Notes: generated from the sequence alone by a model not told the origin. 64,000 nt of DNA from Escherichia hormaechei_A (GCA_042434945.1 CP170191.1:2542001-2606000), one strand, 5' to 3'; positions 52,005 to 61,659 are shown, numbered from the stretch's first letter. Numbers and translations: made by a program.

Positions 52005-54302
52005 TTATTGCAACTCAAACTCGCCTTTCTTAACGCGTGCGGAATCAGTGCCGATAAAGACATTGAACATGCCAGGCTCGGCGTCATATTTCATCTGTTG
52101 ATTCCAGAACTTCAGCGCCTCGATATCAATCGGGAAGCTGACGGTCTGAGTTTCGCCCGGCTTCAGGGTGATTTTCTCAAAGCCTTTCAGCTGCTTCACT
52201 GGACGGCTCATGGAAGCCGTCACATCCTGCAAGTACATCTGCACTACCGTGGCCCCTTCGCGTTTACCGGTGTTCGTCACCTGCACGCTGGCCGTCACTT
52301 TGCCGTCACGCTTCATGGTCGGCGCAGAAAGTTTCACATCAGAGACGGTGAAAGTGGTATAGCTCAGACCATAGCCGAACGGATAAAGCGCCCCGTTAGC
52401 TTCATCAAAATAACGCGAAGTGTATTTGTTCGGCTTGTCGGCATTATACGGACGACCGGTATTCAGATGGCTGTAGTACACCGGGATCTGCCCGACAGAA
52501 CGCGGGAAGGACATCGGCAGCTTGCCGGACGGGTTGTAATCGCCAAACAATACATCGGCAATTGCATTACCGCCTTCAGTCCCCGCAAACCAGGTTTCCA
52601 GAATCGCATCAGCCTGCTGATCTTCTTTCACCAGCGCCAGCGGACGCCCGTTCATCAGCACCAGCACCAGCGGTTTACCGGTGGCTTTCAGCGCCGCAAT
52701 CAAGTCACGTTGGCTTTGCGGAATAGTGATATCGGTCCGGCTGGAGGCTTCGTGCGCCATCCCCTGTGCTTCACCGACCACAGCCACCACCACATCAGAT
52801 TGTTTCGCGGTCTGCACCGCTTCATCAATCATCTCTTGCGGCGAGCGCGGATCGACTTTGACCGCTTCTTCATACTGATTCAGGAAATCGATAATGCCTT
52901 TGTCACTGGTGACGTTCGCCCCTTTGGCGTACAGCACTTTACCGTTTTCACCGACGGCATTTTTAATCCCGGTCAGTACGGTCACGGATTGATCGGCAAC
53001 ACCGGCTGCGGACCAGCTGCCCATCACGTCACGTTTACTGTCCGCCAGTGGCCCAACCACCGCAATGGTGGCCGATTTTTTCAGCGGTAACGTTTCGAGA
53101 CGGTTTTTCAGCAACACCAAGCTTTCGCGCGCCACTTCACGCGCTTCTTTACGGTGCAGGCGGCTTTCGGCATTGGTATCCACCGGGTCAGACTCTTTCG
53201 GCCCCAAATGGCTGTATGGGTCGTTAAACAACCCCATATCATATTTAACGTTCAGTACATGGCGGGCAGCATCGTCCAGCTCTGCCATCGTCACTTTGCC
53301 GGATTTAATCAACCCAGGCAGATACTTCGAGTAGTACTCGTCGCTCATGCTCATGTTGATTCCGGATTTCAGCGCCACGCGCACCGCATCTTCCGGGTCT
53401 GCCGCCGTGCCATGTTTAATCAGCTCTTTGATTGCACCGTGATCGGAAACGGTGATGCCTTTAAAGCCCCACTGGTCGCGCAGAACATCTTTCAGCAGCC
53501 AGGAATCGGAGGTGGCTGGCGTGCCGTTCAGCGAGTTCAGCGCCACCATCACCGCGCCGCTGCCTGCGTCCAGCCCCGCTTTGTACGGCGGCATATAATC
53601 ATTAAACAGGCGCTGCGGACTCATATCGACGGTGTTGTACTCTTTACCGCCTTCTACCGCGCCGTATGCGGCAAAGTGTTTGACGCTGGTCATCACCGAG
53701 TAGCGATCTGCCGGGCTTTTACCCTGCATCGCTTCCACCATGGTTTTACCCATTGTTGAGGTGAGATACGTATCTTCGCCAAAACCTTCGGAAGCACGTC
53801 CCCAGCGCGGATCGCGCGAGACATCGACCATCGGTGCCCAGGTCATATTCAGGCCATCATCTGCCGCTTCATAAGCAGAGACACGTCCGACCGTTTTCAC
53901 TGCATCGAGGTTAAAAGACGAGGCCAGACCGAGGCTAATCGGGAACACCGTGCGCTGACCGTGCAGCACGTCGTAAGCAAAGAAAAGAGGAATTTTCAGG
54001 CGGCTTAATTCCATCACCTGATCCTGCATGGCGCGGATATCCTGACGGGTTACGGTGTTGAAAATCGCCCCAACCTGACCGTCTTTGATCATCTCGCGGA
54101 TCGCCTCTTTCGGGTTATCCGGGCCGACGCTGATTAAGCGCAGCTGACCAATTTTCTCATCAACTGTCATTTTCTTAAGCAGTTCGGTGACGAACGCATC
54201 CCGCGCTTCGGGCGTTAATGGATGGTTGCCGAATAAATCATCCGCCAGTGCTGGCTGCAGGGCCAGACTCACCGCGATTCCTACTGAACATAGCCATTTC
54301 AT
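52005..54302 (-). CDS. bglX: BglX, periplasmic beta-D-glucoside glucohydrolase (GH3)
   Basis: A 765-residue family GH3 enzyme, the same length as K-12 BglX. Signal peptide MKWLCSVGIAVSLALQPALA with cleavage before DDLFG. The N-terminal GH3 barrel holds the nucleophile Asp in KGITVSDHG (about residue 287). The C-terminal GH3 domain (about 395-620) and a fibronectin type III-like domain (about 670-760) follow. ATG at 54302 is the K-12 start. All but the end look E. coli-identical; the last residue is Gln where K-12 ends Leu-Leu, so the changeover to resident DNA falls within the last codons, at about 52008. Confidence 0.96.
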   Translation of the reverse strand: MKWLCSVGIAVSLALQPALADDLFGNHPLTPEARDAFVTELLKKMTVDEKIGQLRLISVGPDNPKEAIREMIKDGQVGAIFNTVTRQDIRAMQDQVMELSRLKIPLFFAYDVLHGQRTVFPISLGLASSFNLDAVKTVGRVSAYEAADDGLNMTWAPMVDVSRDPRWGRASEGFGEDTYLTSTMGKTMVEAMQGKSPADRYSVMTSVKHFAAYGAVEGGKEYNTVDMSPQRLFNDYMPPYKAGLDAGSGAVMVALNSLNGTPATSDSWLLKDVLRDQWGFKGITVSDHGAIKELIKHGTAADPEDAVRVALKSGINMSMSDEYYSKYLPGLIKSGKVTMAELDDAARHVLNVKYDMGLFNDPYSHLGPKESDPVDTNAESRLHRKEAREVARESLVLLKNRLETLPLKKSATIAVVGPLADSKRDVMGSWSAAGVADQSVTVLTGIKNAVGENGKVLYAKGANVTSDKGIIDFLNQYEEAVKVDPRSPQEMIDEAVQTAKQSDVVVAVVGEAQGMAHEASSRTDITIPQSQRDLIAALKATGKPLVLVLMNGRPLALVKEDQQADAILETWFAGTEGGNAIADVLFGDYNPSGKLPMSFPRSVGQIPVYYSHLNTGRPYNADKPNKYTSRYFDEANGALYPFGYGLSYTTFTVSDVKLSAPTMKRDGKVTASVQVTNTGKREGATVVQMYLQDVTASMSRPVKQLKGFEKITLKPGETQTVSFPIDIEALKFWNQQMKYDAEPGMFNVFIGTDSARVKKGEFELQ

Positions 54303-54497
54303 ATGGATTTTTCTTCCTCTGTTGCCCGACGAGGCAGCGAAAATGGTGCAAAAACCGTAGTTTGCCATAAGCATGATGGAGAGAGAAAAAGAATGCTCAG
54401 TTTATTGTCTGAATTTTCAAAATATTCACTCGCTGAATTGTCATACAAGGCGCTATTCTAGTTTGTGATATTTTTTCGCCACCACAAGGAGTGGAAA

Positions 54498-56609
54498 ATG
54501 TCTTCCATGACAACAACTGATAATAAAGCCTTTTTGAATGAACTTGCCCGTCTGGTCGGTCATTCACACCTGCTCACCGATCCCGCAAAAACGGCCCGCT
54601 ATCGCAAGGGCTTCCGTTCTGGTCAGGGCGACGCGCTGGCTGTCGTTTTCCCTGGCTCACTACTGGAATTGTGGCGGGTGCTGAAAGCCTGCGTCACCGC
54701 CGACAAAATTATTCTGATGCAGGCTGCCAATACAGGCCTGACCGAAGGATCGACGCCAAACGGTAACGGCTATGATCGCGATATCGTGATCATCAGCACC
54801 CTGCGTCTCGACAAGCTGCACGTTCTTGGCAAGGGCGAACAGGTGCTGGCCTATCCGGGCACCACGCTCTATTCGCTGGAAAAAGCCCTCAAACCGCTGG
54901 GACGCGAACCGCACTCAGTGATTGGATCATCGTGTATAGGCGCATCGGTCATCGGCGGTATTTGTAACAACTCCGGCGGCTCGCTGGTGCAACGTGGCCC
55001 GGCGTATACCGAAATGTCGTTATTCGCGCGTATAAATGAAGACGGCAAACTGACGCTGGTGAACCATCTGGGGATTGATCTGGGCGAAACGCCGGAGCAG
55101 ATCCTTAGCAAGCTGGATGATGATCGCATCAAAGATGACGATGTGCGTCACGATGGTCGTCACGCCCACGATTATGACTATGTCCACCGCGTTCGTGATA
55201 TTGAAGCCGACACGCCCGCACGTTATAACGCCGATCCTGATCGGTTATTTGAATCTTCTGGTTGCGCCGGGAAGCTGGCGGTCTTTGCAGTACGTCTTGA
55301 TACCTTCGAAGCGGAAAAAAATCAGCAGGTGTTTTATATCGGCACCAACCAGCCGGAAGTGCTGACCGAAATCCGCCGTCATATTCTGGCTAACTTCGAA
55401 AATCTGCCGGTTGCCGGGGAATATATGCACCGGGATATCTACGATATTGCGGAAAAATACGGCAAAGACACCTTCCTGATGATTGATAAGTTAGGCACCG
55501 ACAAGATGCCGTTCTTCTTTAATCTCAAGGGACGCACCGATGCGATGCTGGAGAAAGTGAAATTCTTCCGTCCGCATTTTACTGACCGTGCGATGCAAAA
55601 ATTCGGTCACCTGTTCCCCAGCCATTTACCGCCGCGCATGAAAAACTGGCGCGATAAATACGAGCATCATCTGCTGTTAAAAATGGCGGGCGATGGCGTG
55701 GGCGAAGCCAAATCGTGGCTGGTGGATTATTTCAAACAGGCCGAAGGCGATTTCTTTGTCTGTACGCCGGAGGAAGGCAGCAAAGCGTTTTTACACCGTT
55801 TCGCCGCTGCGGGCGCAGCAATTCGTTATCAGGCGGTGCATTCCGATGAAGTCGAAGACATTCTGGCGTTGGATATCGCTCTGCGGCGTAACGACACCGA
55901 GTGGTATGAGCATTTACCGCCGGAGATCGACAGCCAGCTGGTGCACAAGCTCTATTACGGCCATTTTATGTGCTATGTCTTCCATCAGGATTACATAGTG
56001 AAAAAAGGCGTGGATGTGCATGCGTTAAAAGAACAGATGCTGGAACTGCTACAGCAGCGCGGCGCGCAGTACCCTGCCGAGCATAACGTCGGTCATTTGT
56101 ATAAAGCACCGGAGACGTTGCAGAAGTTCTATCGCGAGAACGATCCGACCAACAGCATGAATCCGGGGATCGGTAAAACCAGTAAACGGAAAAAACTGGC
56201 AGGAAGTGGAGTAATGAAGAGCGTGACCGACAGCGGTTTACCGTGGCTGGTTGCGCTGTATCGCGGCATTGTTGTCGGCTACTGCTACGCCACGTTTTAT
56301 CGTCCACGCCAGGCCTACCGGTACACCCTTGAGGAATCCATCTATGTGGATGCCAGCACTACCGGGCGCGGGTTTGGCTCGGCCTTACTCCAGGCACTGA
56401 TCGCCCGTTGTGAACAAGGACCCTGGCGGCAGATGATTGCCGTGGTTGGTGACGGAAACAATAATGCGGGATCGTTACGGCTGCATAAAAAACATGGCTT
56501 CGAGGTTGTCGGTCAACTGCGCAGCGTGGGGTATAAGAAGGGGGACTGGCGGGATACGTTGATCATGCAGCGTCCACTCAACGATGGTGACTGGACGCTG
56601 CCGGAGTAG
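54498..56609 (+). CDS. dld: Dld, quinone-dependent D-lactate dehydrogenase, fused in frame to an acetyltransferase remnant
   Basis: A 703-residue ORF. Residues 1 to about 566 are E. coli Dld, an FAD-dependent peripheral membrane enzyme oxidising D-lactate to pyruvate and feeding the quinone pool. FAD_binding_4 domain at about 40-250 ([17 protein letters not shown]); membrane-binding and lactate dehydrogenase C-terminal domains follow. K-12 Dld ends KTSKRKNWQEVE. Here the run after CGG has six A instead of five (56190-56195), shifting the frame so that the old TAA (56212-56214) is skipped and translation continues for about 131 residues of GNAT sequence. Without the extra A, Dld would end at 56214. 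ATG at 54498 follows AAGGAG. Confidence 0.9.
56215..56609 (+). pseudogene. 3' remnant of a phosphinothricin/methionine-sulfoximine-type GNAT acetyltransferase gene
   Basis: The DNA from about 56215, directly after the original dld stop, encodes about 131 residues of an MnaT/Pat-type acetyltransferase. Typical are [27 protein letters not shown], the acetyl-CoA loop RGFGSALL, and [13 protein letters not shown]. The family's first 40-50 residues (usually starting MxIRxAxxxD) are absent. The segment is read in frame with the frame-shifted dld. It looks like a resident gene whose 5' end was replaced when E. coli dld DNA came in. Confidence 0.8.
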
Positions 56610-57637
56610 GCGCTTTCGCCCGGTGGCGCTTCGCTTACCGGGCCTACGTATCGGGGCCGCTTTAGGGCCGTAGGCCGGGTAAGGCGAAGCCGCCACCCGG
56701 CACAGACAGGCGGCTGTGCCGTCTGCCCCGCCGCCGCCATTTGGGCGGCTTTTTGTTTTTTATAGCTCAACGCTGCTGCCGGCACAGGCATCACTTTACC
56801 GGTTTCAATCCAGGTACGCAGGCGGCTGGCATCGGCAAAATGGGTATATTTGCCAAACGCGTCCATCACTACCAGCGCCACCGGTTTATTATTGATAACC
56901 GTACGCATCACCAGACAATGGCCCGCCGCATTGGTAAAGCCGGTTTTGGTTAACTGAATATTCCAGTTATCGCGATACACCAGATGATTAGTATTGCGGA
57001 ACGGCAGCGTATACGTCGGATTAGAGAAGGTTGCCATATCTTCCCGGGTAGTACTTAACTGCCCGATCAACGGATATTGTTTGCTGGCAATGAGCAGTTT
57101 GGTTAAGTCACGGGCAGTTGAAACGTTATGCACCGACAATCCGGTAGGTTCAACAAAGCGCGTGTTGTTCATTCCGAGCGATTTCGCTTTCGCATTCATT
57201 GCCTTAATAAAGGCTTTGTAACCACCGGGATAATGGTGCGCAAGGCTTGCCGCCGCGCGGTTTTCTGAAGACATCAGCGCCAGCAACAGCATATCTTTAC
57301 GGCTGATTTCGCTATTCAGTCGTACGCGCGAATAGACCCCTTTCATCTCCGGCGTCTGGCTGATATCCACTTTTAGTTTTTCATCCAGCGGCAGTCGTGC
57401 ATCCAGCACAACCATCGCGGTCATTAATTTGCTGATAGACGCAATCGGACGCACCAGATCCGGGTGGTTCGAATAGATCACTTTGTTGGTATTCAGATCA
57501 ACAATCATCGCGCTACCGGAGGCAATTTCCGGTTGTGAAGCGGTGGTAGCGGCTGCCGTTTTCGCAACGGCCTGCGGTGCAAAAGGCACAGCCAGCATCA
57601 GGGCCAGGCTAAATAAAGAAACTCGAAATTTCGGCAT
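56513..57637 (-). CDS. pbpG: PbpG, penicillin-binding protein 7 (D-alanyl-D-alanine endopeptidase), with an aberrant C-terminal tail
   Basis: A 374-residue ORF. Residues 1 to about 308 are E. coli PBP7: a signal peptide ending AVAKT, the SxxK motif SISK (about residue 69), SxN as SSENR, and KTG as [10 protein letters not shown]. It cleaves D-Ala-mDAP cross-links in peptidoglycan. K-12 PbpG ends AAGQTAQND. Here, after GQTAQ (about 56713), the sequence changes to [14 protein letters not shown] and runs about 66 residues through the REP element and antisense to the acetyltransferase remnant. The normal stop is therefore lost at a junction between E. coli-like and resident DNA. The tail overlaps the dld fusion ORF tail-to-tail by 97 bases. 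ATG at 57637 is the K-12 start. Confidence 0.9.
56618..56701. repeat. REP/BIME-type element between dld and pbpG
   Basis: GCCCGGTGGCGCTTCGCTTACCGGGC and, inverted, GTAGGCCGGGTAAGGCG followed by AAGCCGCCACCCGGC. It belongs to the same family as the units near 5.4, 40.7 and 44.1 kb. It lies immediately after the stop of the dld fusion ORF and is partly translated on the other strand in the extended pbpG. Confidence 0.82.
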
Positions 57638-57810
57638 GATGAGCATTCAGATAGTGGTTCACGCGCACGGGTTGCGCACCGCCGGAGTAAGGATTTACTG
57701 AGGCTAGCGACGCCATCATAACGAGCAAAAAGTGCGATCGTCAAAGGAGAATCGTGAGGAAATGCTGCATTGCTGACATTTACGCCAGCAATGCAACGTC
57801 AAAGAACTTT

Positions 57811-58398
57811 CTAGAACAAACGATAACCGTAGCCCCATAGTATAACGGTTAGGGCGAGCAGCACTTCCAGTACCAGCACGCCAATCGCCAGCGTCGAACT
57901 GGAGAAGCTAAGGCCTTCCTCTTTGTTGATATTCAGGAAGCTCGGAATACCAAGGTAAAGCAGGTAGCCGGTGTAAAACAGCGCCACCGTGCCGACCAGC
58001 GCACACAACCAGACCAGCGGATAAAGCGCCACCAGACCGCTTAAAAACAGCGGAGTTGCAACGTAGCCCGCGAAGACCATGCAGTGCGCAAGTGACGGAC
58101 GCTGCGGATAATTACGCGCCATCCACCAGATGACCCGCCCCATCACCGCGACCCCAGCCAGCATAACGCCGTAAAACAAGACAGCCAGCGCCAGTCCGGT
58201 AAACCAGGATAACTTCAGGATAGTGCCATCGCCAAAATTCCAGCCAATCTGTGTAGTGCCAATGAAGGCGCAAATCACCGGAATCGCCGCCATCAGCAAA
58301 ACGTGGTGGGTGTAATGGTGAGAAATCGTTTCGTTTTCGCGATTAATCACCTGCATTTCACGATCGGGATGGGAAAACAGTCCCCAGACATGGCTCAT
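57811..58398 (-). CDS. yohC: YohC, Yip1-family inner-membrane protein
   Basis: A 195-residue protein of the Yip1 domain family with five predicted helices: about 33-50, 68-95, 110-130, 135-150 and 165-190. The N-terminal HPDREM segment is cytosolic. The physiological role is not established. It starts with ATG at 58398. It appears identical to K-12 YohC and is the last gene of the E. coli-like pbpG-yohC block; yohD beyond it is diverged. Confidence 0.92.
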   Translation of the reverse strand: MSHVWGLFSHPDREMQVINRENETISHHYTHHVLLMAAIPVICAFIGTTQIGWNFGDGTILKLSWFTGLALAVLFYGVMLAGVAVMGRVIWWMARNYPQRPSLAHCMVFAGYVATPLFLSGLVALYPLVWLCALVGTVALFYTGYLLYLGIPSFLNINKEEGLSFSSSTLAIGVLVLEVLLALTVILWGYGYRLF

Positions 58399-58555
58399 AC
58401 CGCCCCCTTGTTGTCGGCCCGTCAGCGATAGCTTAAGTATAATGCAGGCTTTAGATTATTTTATGTACAGTGGGAAATTTCCGTTGATTGCCGCGCGGTT
58501 GATGGATGGGGTATATGATTAACGCAGGCACAGTAAGGGAGATGACGTTTACGTA

Positions 58556-59128
58556 ATGGATATCAACGGTCTTATTGAACAATATGGATACGCCGCGCTG
58601 GTGATCGGCAGCGTCGCGGAAGGCGAAACCATCACGCTGCTGGGCGGGGTGGCCGCACACCAGGGTTTGCTGAAATTCTCGCTGGTGGTCGCCGCCGTCG
58701 CGTTGGGCGGTATGATTGGCGATCAGCTGCTCTACTTTCTGGGGCTGCGCTTTGGCCCGACGCTTTTGCAACGTTTTGCTAAGCATCAAAAGAAAATTCG
58801 CCGTGCTCAGCGGCTTATCCAGCGACGTCCCTGGCTGTTTGTGATTGGTACCCGCTTTATGTACGGCTTTCGCATCATCGGGCCAATACTGATTGGCGCG
58901 AGCCGCTTACCGCCGAAAATCTTCCTGCCGCTGAACATTCTCGGGGCGATTGCCTGGGCGCTGATTTTCACCACGCTTGGCTACGTGGGTGGCGAAGTAA
59001 TAGGTCCGTGGCTGCATAATCTCGATCAGCATCTTAAACACTGGGCCTGGTTGATCCTGGTTGTTGCGGTGGTGATTGTGGTACGGCTGTGGATGCGGCA
59101 CAGAGAGAAGAGGCGGGATCAGGAGTGA
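58556..59128 (+). CDS. yohD: YohD, DedA-family inner-membrane protein
   Basis: A 190-residue DedA/VTT-domain protein with about five helices. The family signature GEGETITLLGG-type loop is VAEGETITLLGGVAAHQG (about 18-35), and the second half has the RFMYGFRIIGPILIGASRLP motif (about 100-120). Members act in membrane homeostasis and undecaprenyl-phosphate recycling. Clear differences from K-12 YohD throughout show it is resident-type DNA. It is convergent with yohF across a double palindrome. Confidence 0.93.
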   Translation: MDINGLIEQYGYAALVIGSVAEGETITLLGGVAAHQGLLKFSLVVAAVALGGMIGDQLLYFLGLRFGPTLLQRFAKHQKKIRRAQRLIQRRPWLFVIGTRFMYGFRIIGPILIGASRLPPKIFLPLNILGAIAWALIFTTLGYVGGEVIGPWLHNLDQHLKHWAWLILVVAVVIVVRLWMRHREKRRDQE

Positions 59129-59141
59129 GTGCGGCCTGATG

Positions 59142-59218
59142 CCCTCACCCCGGCCCTCTCCCACAGGGAGAGGGGGTTTTTAGTTCCCTCTCCCACAGGG
59201 AGAGGGTTAGGGTGAGGG
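59142..59218. repeat. Double palindrome between convergent yohD and yohF
   Basis: The 21-mer CCCTCTCCCACAGGGAGAGGG occurs twice in tandem (59154-59174 and 59186-59206), each a hairpin. CCCTCACCC at 59142-59150 pairs with GGGTGAGGG at 59210-59218. A T-run (GGTTTTTAG) between the hairpins fits a terminator. The CCCTCTCCC unit also occurs in the ddc terminator near 35.57 kb. Confidence 0.85.
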
Positions 59219-59222
59219 GAAC

Positions 59223-59987
59223 CTATCCCTCCGGCTTAAACTGCAGATTCGCCAGCATAAAACCGCCGTCGACGATAAACGACTGCCCGGTGGTGTAGCT
59301 GGCGTCGCTGTCACACAGCCACGCCACCAGGCTGGCAATTTCTTTGGTATGCCCTGGCCGTGCCAGCGGGATTTCCGGCATTGCGCCTTCTTTCACTTCG
59401 CTGTCGTCCATATCATTCATCGGCGTGGCGATCGCTCCGGGCGCAACGGCGTTCACCAGAATCTTATGTTTAACCAGCTCCAGCGCCATCGACTTCGTTA
59501 ACCCGCCCAGCGCATGTTTGGCCGCCGTATAGGCGCTGGCGTCCGGCAATGGCGTATGTTCATGCACCGAGGTGATATTCACGATCCGCCCCCCTTCCCC
59601 CTGCTTCACCATCTGACGCGCCGCGATTTGCGAGCAGAGAAACGCGCCGTCCACGTCAACGGTGAATATGTGCCGCCAGTCGTCAAACGACAGGTCCAGA
59701 AATGGCGCTTTATTCATCGCCCCGGCATTGTTAACCAGCACATCCAGCCGCCCGAAACGCGTAATCAGGGTTTCAATGGCCTTTGCGCCTTCCGGCAAAT
59801 TGCTTAAGTCGAGATGAATGGCCTCGGCACGCTGCCCGCGCGCTTCAATTTCACGGCAGGTTGCCAGCGCCCCTTTCTCATCTGAATGCCAGGTTACTCC
59901 GACATCAAACCCGCGTTCGGCCAGCATCAGGGCCGTCGTTTTTCCAATTCCTGAATCCGATGCGGTAACAATTGCGACTCGCGTCAT
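59223..59987 (-). CDS. yohF: YohF, short-chain dehydrogenase/reductase
   Basis: A 254-residue classical SDR. Cofactor motif TASDSGIGKTTA (about 8-19), NNAGAMNKAP (about 85-94), catalytic Ser in NITSVHEH, Tyr-Lys in YTAAKHA (about 152-158), and PGAIATPM. The substrate is unknown; it is sometimes annotated as acetoin-type reductase. ATG at 59987 follows AGGAGG; the frame to 60035 has no such site. It is a diverged orthologue of K-12 YohF. Confidence 0.92.
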   Translation of the reverse strand: MTRVAIVTASDSGIGKTTALMLAERGFDVGVTWHSDEKGALATCREIEARGQRAEAIHLDLSNLPEGAKAIETLITRFGRLDVLVNNAGAMNKAPFLDLSFDDWRHIFTVDVDGAFLCSQIAARQMVKQGEGGRIVNITSVHEHTPLPDASAYTAAKHALGGLTKSMALELVKHKILVNAVAPGAIATPMNDMDDSEVKEGAMPEIPLARPGHTKEIASLVAWLCDSDASYTTGQSFIVDGGFMLANLQFKPEG

Positions 59988-60037
59988 ACTCACCTCCTGA
60001 TAATCTGCAAAGAGGTAAGTATAGATAATGCGCAATG

Positions 60038-61456
60038 TTAGCCGTGATGATATCCGCCACCCAGCGCGGAGGTGAGCTGGAGCGTGGCATCCACGTACTG
60101 ACCTTTCAGCATGAACCCGGTAATACGCTCTTTGAGCGCCGGAATTTTTGCTTCACTCACTCGGGAGCCGGCAATGATCCCGGCGCTGAAACGCGCCTGT
60201 GCCAGCGCAACGACGCGCGCCGCATCTTTTTCGATCTGCTGCTGGTGCTGATTTTTGGCGGTCAGCGTTTCCACTTCGCTGGCCGTCCGGGCAACCTGGT
60301 TTACGGCATCTACCACGGCCTTGTTGTAGTTCGCCACGGAGAGGTTGTTTTGCGCCTGGGCGATATCCAGGTTCGCATTCAACCGACCGCTGTCAAAAAT
60401 TGGCAGCGTCAGCCCGGCGGTTACGCCCATTTGCTGCGCAGATGAGCGGAACAGGTCACTCAGGTGCAATGCATCCTGCTGCAAGAATGCCATCAAATTG
60501 ATGTCAGGGTAGAACGCGGCTCTGGCGGCATCCACTTCGCTCATGGATGCTTCGATATACCAGTGGGCCTCCTGCAAATCCGGGCGCCGAGCCAGCAGTT
60601 CATAACCGAGCGTTGACGGCAGCGACGCCTCTGCATCAGGTAAGGCATGCCGGGCGAGCGTGACTGAAGGGGTATGGGTCAACGCATTCAGACGCGCCTC
60701 AATGACCTTCATTTTGCCGTGCACGTCAGCGAGCTGCTCATCGGTTTTGCTGGCATTAATATCCGTTTCAACGCCTTCCACCGAGGAGGTAATGCCGTGC
60801 TGATAAAGCTCGCGATCGGCACCGATGATATTTTCCTGCTCCCGTTTGATTTGCGCGAGTACGTCACCCACCGCGGCCTCGGTCTGCCAGTCCCAGTACA
60901 GCCGCGCGACGCTGCTGGCGAGCAGCTGGCGGGTCTGCTCCAGCTCCGCTTTTTGCGCATTCACCTGACCGATGCGGGCCTCAATTTGGGCGCGGTTTTT
61001 ACCCCATAAATCCAAATCCCAACCCGCCGTCAGACCAAAGGTGCCGTTGGTGTACCAGGGGCCGGTTGTCCCCGCCGCCGGATCGGTCAGCGCAAATGGA
61101 CCCATCAGCCCCTCTGCCGACATTTTTTGCCGTTCAACATCTGCGGAAAAATCCAGCTGTGGACCCTCAGCAGCGACAGCGGCTTTCGCCTGTGCTTCCG
61201 CCAGGGTAATACGCTGACGGGCAATTTGCATATCCGGCGCATCCGCCAGCGCTTTGTCGATCAGCGCGTTGAGCTGGGGGTCGTTAAAGTCTTTCCACCA
61301 TTCGCTTTTTGGCCAGTCGGCATGACGCAGTTGGGTATTTACAGCTGCGGCGGCGGCTTGCGTTTTTACTGGAGACACCGTGGCATGTTCCGGCGCGCAG
61401 GCGGCCAGCATAAAAACAAGAGGAGCACTCAGAGATAAAGTAAGAGAACGTTTCAT
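60038..61456 (-). CDS. mdtQ: MdtQ (YohG), outer-membrane efflux lipoprotein of the TolC/NodT family
   Basis: A 472-residue outer-membrane factor. Lipobox LAAC near residues 17-20 (MLAACAPEH). Two OEP domains: about 60-250 and 280-455, with coiled-coil helices (AQAKAAVAAEGPQLDFSADVERQ; EVDAARAAFYPDINLMAF). It would export compounds with an inner-membrane pump and periplasmic adaptor; none is encoded next to it. In K-12 the gene is regarded as a pseudogene, while here the reading frame is intact. It is transcribed leftward, 50 bases upstream of yohF. Confidence 0.9.
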   Translation of the reverse strand: MKRSLTLSLSAPLVFMLAACAPEHATVSPVKTQAAAAAVNTQLRHADWPKSEWWKDFNDPQLNALIDKALADAPDMQIARQRITLAEAQAKAAVAAEGPQLDFSADVERQKMSAEGLMGPFALTDPAAGTTGPWYTNGTFGLTAGWDLDLWGKNRAQIEARIGQVNAQKAELEQTRQLLASSVARLYWDWQTEAAVGDVLAQIKREQENIIGADRELYQHGITSSVEGVETDINASKTDEQLADVHGKMKVIEARLNALTHTPSVTLARHALPDAEASLPSTLGYELLARRPDLQEAHWYIEASMSEVDAARAAFYPDINLMAFLQQDALHLSDLFRSSAQQMGVTAGLTLPIFDSGRLNANLDIAQAQNNLSVANYNKAVVDAVNQVARTASEVETLTAKNQHQQQIEKDAARVVALAQARFSAGIIAGSRVSEAKIPALKERITGFMLKGQYVDATLQLTSALGGGYHHG

Positions 61457-61659
61457 TACGCCATGAACTCAAAAAAATAAAGGCGCAACTTACGCTTACT
61501 GACGTTCCGTTTTTTAGTAACGCGTGGCAATCCGCATATTGTTATACATTTTCATATCCGGAAATTTATTCCCCAAGACAATGATTTAATTTCATGTATT
61601 CATGCTAATTATGAATTGGCTGCTACACTTACTTCGACAGACATACGCAGGAGAGGCGA

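Noticed and set aside
51987..53090. 367-codon ORF antisense to bglX
   Set aside because: Shadow frame without recognisable domain; bglX is conserved over its whole length.
59154..59206. Start of a CRISPR array (two identical 21-mers)
   Set aside because: Only two units with an 11-base gap, each self-complementary, between convergent genes; a double terminator explains it.
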